Shown here: one piece after another, positions 1 to 10,590 of the stretch
Numbering within the stretch: the stretch's first letter is position 1
How the letters are laid out: each line of letters begins with the position of its first letter
Source: Lycorma delicatula
Lineage: Eukaryota > Arthropoda > Insecta > Hemiptera > Fulgoridae
Direction of reading: 5' to 3'
Assembly (NCBI RefSeq): GCF_047948215.1
Contig: NC_134464.1
Span: forward strand, 32,363,020 to 32,427,019
Length of the DNA: 64,000 bases
The notes under the pieces: model-generated
Told to the model about the DNA's origin: nothing
The model's database searches: none
Seen by the model: the letters and a program-made list of their open reading frames with translations, nothing else
Position numbers and translations under genes: made by a program

Positions 1-225
1 TATTAGCAATTTTGGTCGACCGTTTTTAGCTGCATCTTCCAGATTCCCTGTCTCTTGGAACTTATCGTACACCCGCTTGATAGAGGATTTGTTTGGTACA
101 TCCACACAACACTTTTCTGTGAAAGCATTCTGGGTCTGGGCTAACTGGCGCATCTAATGTATTGGGAGACAATCAATATTTTCTGCTCTATCGTGTAACT
201 TATTTTTCCTCAATTAAAGATGCAA
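1..225 (-). pseudogene. Tc1/mariner-like transposase, N-terminal part, cut by window edge
   Basis: Reading the minus strand from about 225 down to 1 gives a peptide with IEQKILIVSQYI, then, after a one-base frame change, QNAFTEKCCVDVPNKSSIKR, VYDKFQETGNLEDAAKNGRP. The pattern P-N-K-x-x-I-x-R-x-x-x-K-F-x-E-T-G-S/N is the N-terminal helix-turn-helix region of Tc1/mariner-superfamily transposases. The transposase at 38.2-39.2 kb has the same layout (PNKTAVLRFVAKFRETGSV). The catalytic part would lie to the left of the window. The frameshift near position 150 suggests a pseudogene. The assignment rests on motif order only. Confidence 0.6.
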
Positions 226-284
226 CAAAAGAACGATACATTCTCCTATAGGGCTGCGTCACTTTTAAAACACTGTATTAAACT

Positions 285-413
285 GATTTAACCGCATTGG
301 TTTAGGGCAAAATTCCTTATGATAAATCAGCTGATTTCGAAGTCGAGGGTTCTCAAGTTTAATTCCCGATATTTTTATTCAGATTTGAATACTAAATCGT
401 GAATACGATAGTC
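285..413 (+). repeat. SINE family 2, degenerate copy
   Basis: Contains the family landmarks in order: an AATCAGCTGATTT palindrome, a decayed B-box-like stretch, then an AGATTTGAATACTA stretch before GTGAATACGATAG. It matches the first half of the better copy at 40159-40445 and is strongly diverged. The 3' half is missing. Confidence 0.55.
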
Positions 414-2656
414 CAAGATTAATCATTTACCAGTACGGTTAGATTACACTGATAATCGCTAATGACTTTAATTGCTGATCCGATTATAAATAAAAAGATA
501 TTGAAAAAATAATTAATTATTTAGTTAAATATATTTTTTTTTAAATCAACTTATTTAAGTATAATATTATCTTACTGTTAGGCCTGTGATTGGGGAATAG
601 TATTTTTAATGGATGACAAAAAAATAAGGAAAGTTTAATTAAATACCCAAAATATTATATTTTGAATCCTTTTAAATAAAACTTAACTGAAACTCTTACG
701 TAACTTGTAACTTAGCACCGAATTGAGGTTTCTTAAAATAATAATTTTTTGCCGCTTAGGGCGTTATAATTTATCATTTATTTACTTTTATTTCTTCAAA
801 ATAAGTTAAAAACAATGGGAATAAATTATATATTTATGTCACCCTTTTTCTATGTATCCGGTTACATTTCCTCGTTTTTTATTCTATTTACAGTTAAATG
901 ATTTTACAGATCGTAAATTTTGTTACTTTCTCTATATTTCAGTTCTAATTCTGTTAAAATATTAAACATTTTATTGCATTTTATACTGGCAAACGCTGTT
1001 TAAAAGCCAACAAATTTAAATTACGTAGCTTTGGATTGCTTCAATCTATCTTCCTTTTTGTATCCTTTGCTTTTCCTGAAACTGAAATAGTTTCCACGTA
1101 ATACACTTTTCTCTTCTCTTTCTACAGTTTCGTTAATTATTCTACAGTTTGAAAGCGAGGTATAATAAAAAGTAACCCGTTTCTCCGATCTAATATAATT
1201 TACATACTAATCTGTAAAGCGTATTCAGTTTTATTAAAAACTACACGATAATCTATGTAGGATATTGTACAATCTTATTATTTAGTTCTTTCAGAGCTCC
1301 GTTAAAATGTAAATCAAAATGCGTAGTCTCATTTGAAATTATTTTTATCCTAAACCAGATACATTTTTCCTTCTGCACAATATTATGATTTCCGTATTTT
1401 TTTTTTTTTTTTTTTAATATAAAATACTATTTGAATATTAATTTAAAATATAATCTGTTAAAAATATAATAGCTTCAGGGAATTAAAATGAGAGGAAAAA
1501 AAGTTTTTTGCAGCTTTATAAGTTCTGCAATCATCCTTATGTTACTTTTTAAGTTAGGATAAGTCTTGGATAACAAGCCTAAACATAAACATTATGAAGA
1601 AATTAATCAATTACCTAGCAAGTACATACATTCATATTACAAGTACATATTTAAAAAAAATATATTTTGAAAGCATAATTTGTAATTATTCCATTATCCA
1701 ATTATCACACCATGATTCACTAGGAATGCATTCTTGGGTTCGATTGACGAATTGATTCACCATAGAAGGTTGTGAAACTTGATAAAAGAAACCCATAGAT
1801 ACTAAATAACTATTTTCACATAATGGAGCGGTTCATTGAATGCAAGCAGGATCCCAGTACTCCAAATTTTCCTGATTGACTGTTAAATAACCCACTAGGT
1901 CTAACTATGCTTTGTCGAAAAAAGTAAAATTTTTCCCCAACACTCACTTTACTGGTAGAGAAATGGGTAAATCAGAATTTTTTTCTCTTAGTTATAGTAA
2001 AGCATGAACTACGCGAATTAGATTTATATGGAGTTTGAACAATTTTGTTACTTTTTGAACACTTCAATTAAGTAGTTTAACTCTGTCAAAATGTCTCTAC
2101 AGTGATAATATACGAGAAATTATCAATGGAACTTGGATTGCCGATAAAATTTCATTTTTCAAATCACTCCGATATTAAAAAAAATTAACATAAAAAACAC
2201 TTCCTGTCACCCTCAAAGAGGGAATAAAGGGTTAGTGATGATATTTTTAGTACTTAGCATCCGATTGGAATTGGAAAAAGTCTTCTTGACATTTCTTGTA
2301 CAGTTTTGATTTAAAATAAGCCAACAAATTAAACAGATTGAGAAGTAATAGCCTTTTTAGGTCAAAAGAAAGTATTTGGAATTTATCTAGCAATTTTTTT
2401 TTTAAATTTTGGATCTCAGATTACGAGATTTTTCGTTCTCTTACTACCCGAAGGTTTTATGTCAAACTTTCCACTAATTTTCCACAGTCCAAACATACTT
2501 AGTAACTTCCTCTCCAGTACCTAAGGCCGTCTCATTTTTTAAAAATTAAGGACAGATTACAAAAATAACTTACTTTGTAATCTGTCCCATTTCTTTGTTC
2601 ACACTTTTTTGAAGAATTTGAAATCTTCAAAACACACACAAATATATACATATATA
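414..2656. other. AT-rich stretch without recognisable genes
   Basis: No ORF resembling a known family, no tRNA-like fold and no clear repeat family was seen. A poly-T run lies at about 1398-1416. Homopolymers and short AT palindromes are frequent, as expected for this composition. Confidence 0.5.
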
Positions 2657-3180
2657 CACCGGGTTTTTTCCCTCTTACCTCCCGGAACCAGATCCCCAAT
2701 TAAGCATGAGCACGGTTCCGGGAGGTGCCTTTGCTTCTAGTTGCCAGACGAGGGAAACGCCAGGCCCGGCTTTGCCGTTCCCGGCAACCATCACCCAGCA
2801 ACCGGGACTCGGACCTTTGTGCTTCGCCCTTAACGGGGATAGCCTCGCCGGGATTCAGTATTTTAGCTCAGGGGCTTGAGAGTCCCCGCACTTCATCACC
2901 ACCGTCATCCACCCGTGCAGCAAGCACGGGCGAACGGCAGCTCCGTACGGAGCTGTCCCTCATCCCCTCGCTTCCTGATATTTCAGTTGCAGTATTCCCG
3001 ACACAAACCCCGTCACAATGTCGAAGTTCACCGAACTTCGTAACATCGTTCCAACGATGTTACGAAGAGATTTCCAGTTACTGCAGTACAGTCGCGGCGT
3101 TCCACGTCCCACCGCGGGCACTGGAATATCACGTGTTCCAGCGTGTCTAACTCCCAACAGTAGAGACATATACACAGGGT
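2657..3180 (-). pseudogene. R1-clade non-LTR retrotransposon, 3' end
   Basis: A GC-richer island. In the minus strand the frame starting near 3172 reads CICLYCWELDTLEHVIFQCP followed by RWDVERRDC. This is the C-x-x-C...H-x4-C zinc knuckle at the C-terminus of R1-like reverse transcriptases (compare the elements at 46.0-48.5 and 49.8-50.5 kb). After a frameshift near 3065 the protein goes on to about 2958 (NIVGTMLRSSVNFDIVTGFV) and ends with TGA. The rest is 3' UTR, ending in a 13-bp hairpin at 2677-2726 and a short A-rich end. Only the last ~70 codons remain, so the copy is severely 5'-truncated. A related sequence, CATATACACAGGGTT on one side and CATATATACACCGGGTT on the other, flanks it and may be an imperfect target-site duplication. 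Confidence 0.7.
2677..2726. other. 13-bp perfect hairpin at LINE 3' end
   Basis: Arms ACCTCCCGGAACC (2677-2689) and GGTTCCGGGAGGT (2714-2726) are perfectly complementary, with a 24-nt loop. The hairpin is at the 3' terminus of the R1-like fragment, where the element's own reverse transcriptase would bind the RNA. The copy at 49.8 kb has a hairpin in the same place. Confidence 0.85.
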
Positions 3181-3373
3181 TAGCAACATAAAACGGAACC
3201 CATAATGAAACCGCTACCCAACACTATTTATGAAAGACTCTCGCACAACTAGCGCGACTATTGGATGTATATTTACCACTGACTGTTGGTGCCGTTTGTC
3301 AAGTAGTTACGTATCAGTGCAGTATACGTTTTATTGCAGTGCAGTATTGTGAATGCAGTTGTGCTTGTGTAAA

Positions 3374-3862
3374 ATGCATTATTCTGTCCAAGATAATTGA
3401 GGCCTATATTCGTTCTGGATCGTTTGAATATTCACATCGAGTATTCATAGAAAAATTTCCGAGTGCCTGTATCCCAGTGAAAAGTAGGATACACGTTTTA
3501 GTTAAAAAATGGCTTTCAACAGGTTGGGTACAACCTTCCGCTAGGACTTCACAGGCCATTGCCGATACTGAAAGGAGAATTACTACCAGTTCAGAAGATG
3601 CCATTTTAGAAGAATTCTATGCACAATTAACTGATAATGAAAAAGAATACAGCTTCTTCCAAGAAAACGGATTAACGTGTCACACATCAAACCTTTCACA
3701 ATATTGATGAACTGAAGGTGAACATTCAACGAGAAATCAACGCAATTATCAACAACGTTTTGCGTCAGACGACTCTCGATACAGTCGAGTACAAAAGTAC
3801 ATCGATTTTGAACATCTTTTGTAACAATAAGGTACACACAATTTTTTACAGAAAACATTCAA
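3374..3862 (+). pseudogene. Tc1/mariner-type transposase, internally deleted
   Basis: ATG at 3374 reads MHYSVQD, then a frameshift near 3393 leads into IIEAYIRSGSFEYSHRVFIE, then KFPSACIPVKSRIHVLVKKW. This is the N-terminal helix-turn-helix of a Tc1/mariner-superfamily transposase. The frame then runs from TSQAIADTERRITTSSEDA directly into ILEEFYAQLTDNEKEYSFFQ and ENGLTCHTSN, which corresponds to the region around the second catalytic aspartate (usually QDGATCHTS; here ENG). The middle third, with the first DE motif, is therefore missing. After a stop at 3706 another frame continues LKVNIQREINAIINNVLRQT, like the C-terminal helix of these proteins. No terminal inverted repeats were located. 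Confidence 0.6.
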
Positions 3863-4029
3863 GAAATATTCTACTGGTGAAAATAAAGAAGAAAATTCAT
3901 ATAAACATATATAAATCATATAAACAGAGTTTCGGAAACGCTTCGTTTGTGAGTGTCGGCTGGTGAAAAATTTCTACGCCTTTGGTAAAACTATACCACA
4001 TTGTAATTCTGTGGACTCAAATTAACGGG

Positions 4030-4240
4030 TAAATTTAGAGATTGTATATAAAATATGAAATATGACCTGAAAAATTAAAAAAAAGTCACAGAACTGTATT
4101 TTTAGTAGTTTTTTAAAAAAAATAAGTGGTAAAATACAAATGATTGGGATCGAAGAACACACTATTTTATGTTTGGCGTAAAATAAGTTAATTAAATGTA
4201 TAATAAACACAAAGATTTTAAACAATACTCACAAGAAATT
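4030..4240 (+). repeat. Dispersed repeat D, copy 1
   Basis: The ~70 bp around 4150-4212 (core CACACTATTTTATGTTTGGC) recurs in reverse orientation at about 26255-26320. Weaker similarity continues downstream (AATTCAATTTTGAGTAAAATG against a related string). It has no coding capacity, and its class is unknown. Confidence 0.5.
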
Positions 4241-4571
4241 CAATTTTGAGTAAAATGTGATAAAGAAAGTCCACAGAAAATTAAAAAAAACTTGTAAAAC
4301 TTTCTTTAAAGTTTATTAAAAACGACGTCTAAATGAGGTAAACTTTAACTAGGCATTAAACAAATAAAAATTTTCAATATTACAAAACAGAAGAATTAAA
4401 TATTTTAGAAAAATAAATAGTGAAAATTTAAAATAAAAATGAAAAAAAACCAAATAAAACAATTTATCAGACATGTTTAAAGCGAATTAAAAACTAATTT
4501 CATCTAAATTTGTTTTAAATAATTTATTTCATAATTGGCGATAGTAAATGTTAATTCCAACCAATTACGTT

Positions 4572-5233
4572 TTTACTTCATTTACATGGAAGTATTGTAA
4601 TTACAAAAAATGTCGGATTTCAGATGGCAATGGAAATATCTATTTTGATCATCCCTGAATCCATTTTGACTAGTTTCGGCATGACGTCTATACCTGTATG
4701 TATGTATGCATAACTCGAATACGATTAGCCGAAGGATGTTGAAATTTTGGATTTACGACTGATACATCTAGTTGTGCACCTCCCCTTTTGATTGCAATCA
4801 ACTGGACCAAAAATGTCCAAAAAAGCCCAAAATTCGAACAATTTGGATTTTTGACTTTTTCTTAAAAGCAATAATAAGCTCTCATTGAGAGCTTTTCATC
4901 ATAAGTGTTACTTATTTTCATTGGTTCCAGAGGTATAGCCAAATAAAATTTTAATTAATGAAATATTTGGATCTTAAAAGGGGAAGGCACATCGGTTCGA
5001 ATCAGACTTCATTTCCCTTTCTTTTTTTTAAATTTAAATATATATTGATTTATTAATAATTGTTAACCTCTGTTTGTAAAAATGTTTTTGCAGTAAATCC
5101 AATAATAACAATTAAAAAAAAAGATTAGAAGTTATTAATGAAATAAAATTTTATATACTTTTGAAAATGTGTACATGTAATTTATTAGACGTGCATGGAA
5201 GTCATGTTGTGTCCAAATCAGATTTTTTGCACT
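4572..5233 (+). repeat. Non-coding repeat family A, copy 1
   Basis: This is a diverged member of the repeat best seen at 27587-28291 and 34195-34828. Landmarks in order are a decayed ACTTCCTTGTACG-like start, CCATTTTGACTAGTTTCGGC (4661-4680), CCCCTTTTGATTGCAATC, GAAATATTTGGATCTTA, a GGTTCGAATC box (4993) and the 3' end ATCAGATTTTTT. It has no ORF. The GGTTCGAATC box resembles a tRNA-type B box, but no matching A box was found. Confidence 0.75.
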
Positions 5234-6185
5234 GCATTTGAACAATGAACATTTGTATAAGTGAATGGAATAGAATGTGTAAGTCATCTAACATTGACTA
5301 ACAATTTATAAACATATATATTAAAAAAAAATCTATAGAGATATAAAATTTATTTTATAATTATACAAAAAGAATATTATATAAACCCATTCGTCTTTAT
5401 TAAAACTGTTATCCATGCAATACTTTTTGTCTTGCTTGCGAAGAAAATATAGTAAAAGATTAAAATCGGAAAAGTTACAGGGAAAATATTGATTTAAAAG
5501 GATAAAAAATAATACTAGCCTATCTGTGTATTGAGTAAAAGAGAACGTGGTGATGCATATAAATTACCAAAATTTACTTACGACTCTGCACCGCCTTTAT
5601 TTTTACGAAATAAATATAAAGTATAGCCTATACATTGGAATGACAGTAGCTTTATATTATATATAGTATTATTTAAAATTCCGTTAGCAAATCGATTAGT
5701 TTTGTATAAAACAAAATTAATTTAAAAAATTAATATTTTTTTAAACTACATGGGATAAAACTACATAAAAATTTGCAGACACAATACAACACAGATATGA
5801 GACTAAGTATAGATTAGGATTCAGGATACACACCAACACACGTCAATAAGTATTCTTTATAAAATGAGGTAATAAATAGTGTACGCAACCATCATCTTCA
5901 CGATAAGCCACATTAAAATGTATTCTTTACGACTTTCTAAAGATTTTGACTTTTCAAGATTAGTTTCAAAATAAATTTAAAATATAATCAAACAGGTGCA
6001 GTTATTTGTACAAAGTGAGTTGTTTAATTAAGTGTTACTGAAAGAATGATCATATTGTTTTTTTTCCAATAAGCGAAATTAAACGTTGGTTACATAAGTA
6101 ACCAACCACAGGCGCTGGAGTTATCAGATACCAAAGAAAGATTTGGTTATGCTCGTAGCCACACGTAAAGTGTCCGAACTGAATC
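5234..6185. other. AT-rich stretch without recognisable features
   Basis: No gene, tRNA or named repeat was seen. Confidence 0.45.
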
Positions 6186-6475
6186 ATTTTTTTTCCTGTT
6201 TAGTGACCGGTAATTACCTTTCGAATAATACTTTAGAGGATGAATATTGATATGTATAAATGTAAATGAAGTGTAATCTTGTACAGTCTCAGTTCAACCA
6301 TTCCTGAGATGTGTAATTGAAACCCAACCACCAAAGAACACCGGTATCCACGATCTAGTATTCGAATCCGTGTAAAAATAACTGACTTTACTAGGACTTG
6401 AACGCTGGAACTCTCAACTTTCATATCAGCTGATTTGGGAAGACGCGTACGCCACTAGAGCTACACGGTGGGTTG
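6186..6475 (-). repeat. SINE family 2, near-complete copy
   Basis: On the minus strand the 5' head carries an A-box-like CTCTAGTGGCGTACGCG, the AATCAGCTGAT palindrome and a B-box-like GCGTTCAAGTCC. These are typical of a tRNA-derived RNA polymerase III promoter. The body follows (CTAGATCGTGGATACCGGTG, GGTTGGGTTTCAATTACAC), then a tail with CATCCTCTAAAGTATTATTC and GGTCACTAAACAGG. Length is ~290 bp. It has the same architecture as the copy at 40159-40445. Confidence 0.8.
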
Positions 6476-6790
6476 TCCGAACTAGATCTGCCTTAGGCAA
6501 ACATCCATTTCTCTCTGTTTTAAAGCCCTTCCCGTTAAAGCCCATCAGGGCTTGGAACGGGAAGGGGGTGGTGACCGGAAGAGTCATAAGGCGAGTGTCT
6601 TCCCCTACGTGGTTGGGATGCTTTAAAGCCCGCTTGAAAAAGGATAATTCGCGCGTCTTTTGGGCGGGCAAGCTGTGCTGACGCTGTATTTATGAACTGT
6701 ATAGGTTGGAAGGTTGCTTTAAATCGTCTTCCGTGACTAAAGTGACTTTTGGGTAGCAAGACTGGAGCCTACTATAAAGACAGTTAACCA
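6476..6790. other. GC-richer segment with a long hairpin
   Basis: CCCTTCCCGTT (6527-6537) pairs perfectly with AACGGGAAGGG (6557-6567). Inside it, AAGCCC pairs with GGGCTT around the 4-nt loop ATCA. TTTAAAGCCC recurs at about 6610. It abuts the SINE head and may be part of an older mobile element. No protein similarity was recognised. Confidence 0.45.
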
Positions 6791-6909
6791 CATATTGTAT
6801 CGTGAGATAATAATTGGTTCGAGATTTTTTAGACTAAACTATTCTACCAATTTTGATTTTAAAAAATTGTTCCATTGTGATAATTATTTTACTATGACTT
6901 GATCGTTTC

Positions 6910-6912
<3 letters not shown>

Positions 6913-6952
<40 letters not shown>
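6913..6952. repeat. (AT)n microsatellite
   Basis: About 20 uninterrupted AT dinucleotides, followed by ACACACA. Confidence 0.95.
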
Positions 6953-6959
<7 letters not shown>

Positions 6960-7512
6960 ATATTAAAAAGGAAAAGAGTTTTTGTTTGTTCGGGATAAAC
7001 AAAACAATTTTATCAATCAAACCAAATTTTGGTTGCGATTGATAAGAACGGTTTATTTTAACCGTTGATCATGGTTGATTTTAAACGACTTTATTAAGTT
7101 ATTACTACCCATATAGTTAAATTACCCTTTCCCACCACTAATGTAATAACTTTTTTTTGAAAAATCCTTCTTCGTTCTATAATGTAAACAGTTCAAATTT
7201 AAATGCGTTTCTCTCCAAAAGCCCGTTGAAAAATTTTTTTAATTTATTTTTACGGATTCATCTAACATTTTATACAAGTCTATAATCTTTCATAGATGAT
7301 ACAGTATGATTTCCTTTAAGCAGAAATTAAAATACATTTTACGACTACATATAATTACAAAGGCACTCACTACTTGTACAATTACAAAGCGACAGAACTG
7401 GTTTGTAAACTTTCAATGATAAATAGTTCACTTTCGCATCGTCATCTATTTTGATAAGATCTTACAAAGTAAGCAAACATGAGCTGAGATTTAATTTAAA
7501 AAGCACAATCGG

Positions 7513-7513
<1 letters not shown>

Positions 7514-7550
<37 letters not shown>
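7514..7550. repeat. (TA)n microsatellite
   Basis: About 18 TA dinucleotides. The surrounding 6953-8215 region is AT-rich, with no gene seen. Confidence 0.95.
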
Positions 7551-7552
<2 letters not shown>

Positions 7553-8215
7553 ACAAAAATATACCATATATTTATTGGGCTTTTTTATTCAAAATTAGTT
7601 TCTTCTGCAATAGCTAACAACTAATAAGAAATTATTCAGTTCATTATCCATTTCAAGTTTAGTTGCATTTAAGTTTTTTTTATTAATACTACTATTTATT
7701 TTAAGATAAAATTTATATAAAAACCATTTTTTTTTTTTTTCATGAAGGTATCAAATTATATATCGATACAAAACATTTCTTATGAAGTACTTGGGTTATG
7801 TATATTATAGTTATTGCTAAATTCGCCAAAATAAAATAAAAAGGCGGCTGTAAGAGGCAGGACTTGTGACAAATATTATACTACTATTTCTTAACATTGT
7901 ATTCCTGCATCAACCGAAAGTTTTCATGGGTAATTATTTTTAGTAATGAATAAAAATATTTGAATAAATGAAAAAAAAAAATGTTTGAGCAGCTTTTTAC
8001 TGTGTCAATAGAGAATGATAAATGTTACCAGTAATTTATGTACATTTATTTTATTTATATATTTTTACGTATTTATTTTGAATAATAGTAATCATAAACG
8101 TTTATTTTAAAAGTTATCGTTATAAACACAGTTAATACGTTAGTGAACTTTTATTATTTTCTTTAATTTTTTTTTGGTATTACTGGTTTCCATTTCATGA
8201 AAAAAAAAAAATTAA

Positions 8216-8627
8216 TGTTATTGTGAGGCATATGTCCACTCCGTCCTGCTAATACATACTTGCTATCTAATTCATTTGACATGCGAGACCCTACGTGGAT
8301 TCCTACTTGTGTAAGTGTTAATGTATTTCACCAAATAAGTGTAAGTTATGTGTTGTCACCCGTCTACGCGAGTCCTGTTTAGTGTAATTTTAACTCTGAA
8401 TTTTCTTTGCATAGTGTTAATCTAAGATGCACAAGGCGCAATCTTAAAAAACAAAACTTGCAGTGCTCTCGTACCCCTTTTTCTTCTTTACTTACCTTCT
8501 TCCCTACCGAAGAAAAAAAAAACAAAAAAAAAATTGATGGTAAAAAGATCATATTACAAAGTCTGAAAAATCCCCATCCGTCTTCTCACGCTTAACTTGT
8601 TTGTGTTATGTTTCTGGCATAATAACA
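8216..8627. repeat. Candidate solo LTR
   Basis: A less AT-rich 412-bp segment begins TGTTATTGTG and ends CATAATAACA. It therefore has 5'-TG...CA-3' ends within a 7-bp perfect inverted repeat (TGTTATT/AATAACA), as LTRs do. No second LTR, internal coding region or flanking 4-6 bp duplication is visible, so the ends may be coincidental. The 62-codon ORF inside is poorly supported. Confidence 0.3.
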
Positions 8628-9454
8628 GGATCGGAGGGGATACCCTCTGTAAAATCAACTTAAAATTCATTCGAAACACAAACGTCTTCATGGATATGTG
8701 ACATCTATACCTACTATTATAAAAATAAGAATCTATTAAAATCGTTTCTGGAGCAACAAAATTAATTAATTTTTTTATTATTGGGGAATTCTTTAATTAT
8801 TTTATTTCTTTGAGTAATATAAGAATTAGAATTTAATAATTAATTGATCATATACGTTCCTTTCTCAAACCAAAATCAGAATTAGTATTAACTTATTAAT
8901 ACATTTTTCAACTTATTTATATATATATATATAAGTAAAAAAATTGCTATATCGTCAAATTTTATATCATCAAATGTAATGAACTGCGACTCTCTTATCA
9001 CTGTGTGAACTGGGTTTGAACTGAATGATTTGAATCAATAAAATGAATAATGTTATAAAAATAATAGAATTAAATTTACGTTAAATTAAATAAAATTAAG
9101 TAAATTTAAAAATGTTCTGTTTAACAACAATGGTCCCGTGGGAACTGCGTGTGAGGCTAAAGTGGTGAGGTATGGAAGAACCTCATGGGAGACTTAAACA
9201 ATCATCACCGTCAACTGGTAACTAACTGGGTGTCCCAGAAGCGCTTTTTCTAGGATCTGCAATGACGTACTCTTATAATATCCCTGCAAAACATCGTCCG
9301 ATTTTCAAATTTCAAACTGGGTTTTTGTTAGTAGGTTAGAGGCTAACTTTTAGATGCATCAAGTACACTCTCGATCTAACAGATCACGGTTATTCGGAAA
9401 TATATATACATATATTTATTAAACTTATCTCTTTGTTATCGCTTTGTCATCTCT
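8628..9454. other. No gene seen; possible transposon end
   Basis: Mostly AT-rich. From about 9122 to 9390 the composition rises and includes GGGTGTCCCAGAAGCGC (9228), a string reminiscent of DNA-transposon termini. No partner terminus was found. Confidence 0.3.
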
Positions 9455-10022
9455 TTGTCATCTTTAGTAGAATTACTAAAGATGGACGAAGCAGGAGCGA
9501 TATAAAATGCCGAATAGCACAGGCGAAAAAAGCCTTCAGTCAGAAATATAATTTGTTTACATCAAAAATTAATTTAAATGTCACGAAAAGATTTTTGAAA
9601 GTGTATGTTTGGAGCGTCGCTTTATATGGAAGTGAAACTTGGACGATAGGAGAACCTGAGAAGAAAAGATTAGAAGCTTTTGAAATGTAGTGCTACAGGA
9701 GAATGTTAAAAATCAGATGGGTGGATAAAGTGACAAATAAAGAGGTATTGCGGCAAATAGATGAAGAAAGAAGCATTTGGAAAAATATTGTTAAAAGAAG
9801 AGACAGACTTATAGGCCATATATTAAGGCATCCTGGAATAGTCGCTTTAATACTGGAGGGACAGGTAGAAGGAAAAAATTGTGTAGGCAGGCAATGTTTG
9901 GAATACGTGAAACAAATTGTTAGGGATGTAGGATGTAGGGGTGGTATACCGAAATGAAACGAGCACTAGATAGGGAATCTTGGAGAGCTGCATCAAACCA
10001 GTCAAATGACTGAAGACAAAAA
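9455..10022 (+). pseudogene. LINE reverse-transcriptase C-terminal tail, copy 1
   Basis: The frame from 9460 reads RITKDGRSRSDIKCRIAQAK, then VYVWSVALYGSETWTIGEPE, CYRRMLKIRWVDKVTNKEVL and DRLIGHILRHPGI, then EGKNCVGRQCLEYVKQIVRD. This is the region after the polymerase palm in animal non-LTR retrotransposon reverse transcriptases (LYGSETW...RRMLKI...GHILRHP). TAG at 9688 replaces a tryptophan codon (TGG in copy 2), and an indel near 9940 breaks the end of the ORF. The 3' UTR is short and ends TGACTGAAGACAAAAAAAA, the element's terminus. Polymerase and endonuclease domains are absent because of 5' truncation. Confidence 0.85.
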
Positions 10023-10450
10023 AAATGCCAAGTGACGTGGTTTCCAGTTACTTTCTTCATTTATGTCAACATAAGGTTTGCTCATCAGCAATCCACTAAG
10101 TAAATACCTTATAAAATTCAACTGATACGCATCTCATGAAGTATCACCGTCACTTTGTTCACTATAATTACTAGATTTACAATGGACAACATTACTCTTA
10201 GAAAAAGCAACTCCGATTATTGTCACTAATAAAGATGTCTCTCTCTTAGATTAGAAACGTTTTTTTATTAAATCCTACTGAAATATTGAAACACTTTTTT
10301 TGTTCAATCAATATTATTAAACAAAGGGAAAATATACAAATGGGTAAAAAAAATAATATTGAATTTTAGTATGTTACAATATGTTTAGGTATCTGGATTA
10401 AAAATATTAAGGTTTAATTATAAAATTATATATGTATGTTGTGTGTAGGT

Positions 10451-10452
<2 letters not shown>

Positions 10453-10501
<49 letters not shown>

Positions 10502-10590
10502 CGCGGACGTGGTGAGAGAGAGAGAGTGAGTAGAGCGCGTGGTGAGAAAGAGAAAGTGAGAAGAAGGAGAAAAAGAAAATGAGAAAAAGC
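10453..10590. repeat. (GT)n microsatellite and purine-rich tract
   Basis: About 22 GT dinucleotides (10453-10496) pass into alternating GCGCGCACGCG. A GA-rich tract follows to about 10590. Alternating purine-pyrimidine and all-purine tracts side by side could adopt non-B DNA. Confidence 0.9.

Noticed and set aside
2725..3150. 141-codon ORF on the plus strand
   Set aside because: It lies antisense over an R1-type LINE 3' end and exists because that sequence is GC-rich; no domain is recognisable.
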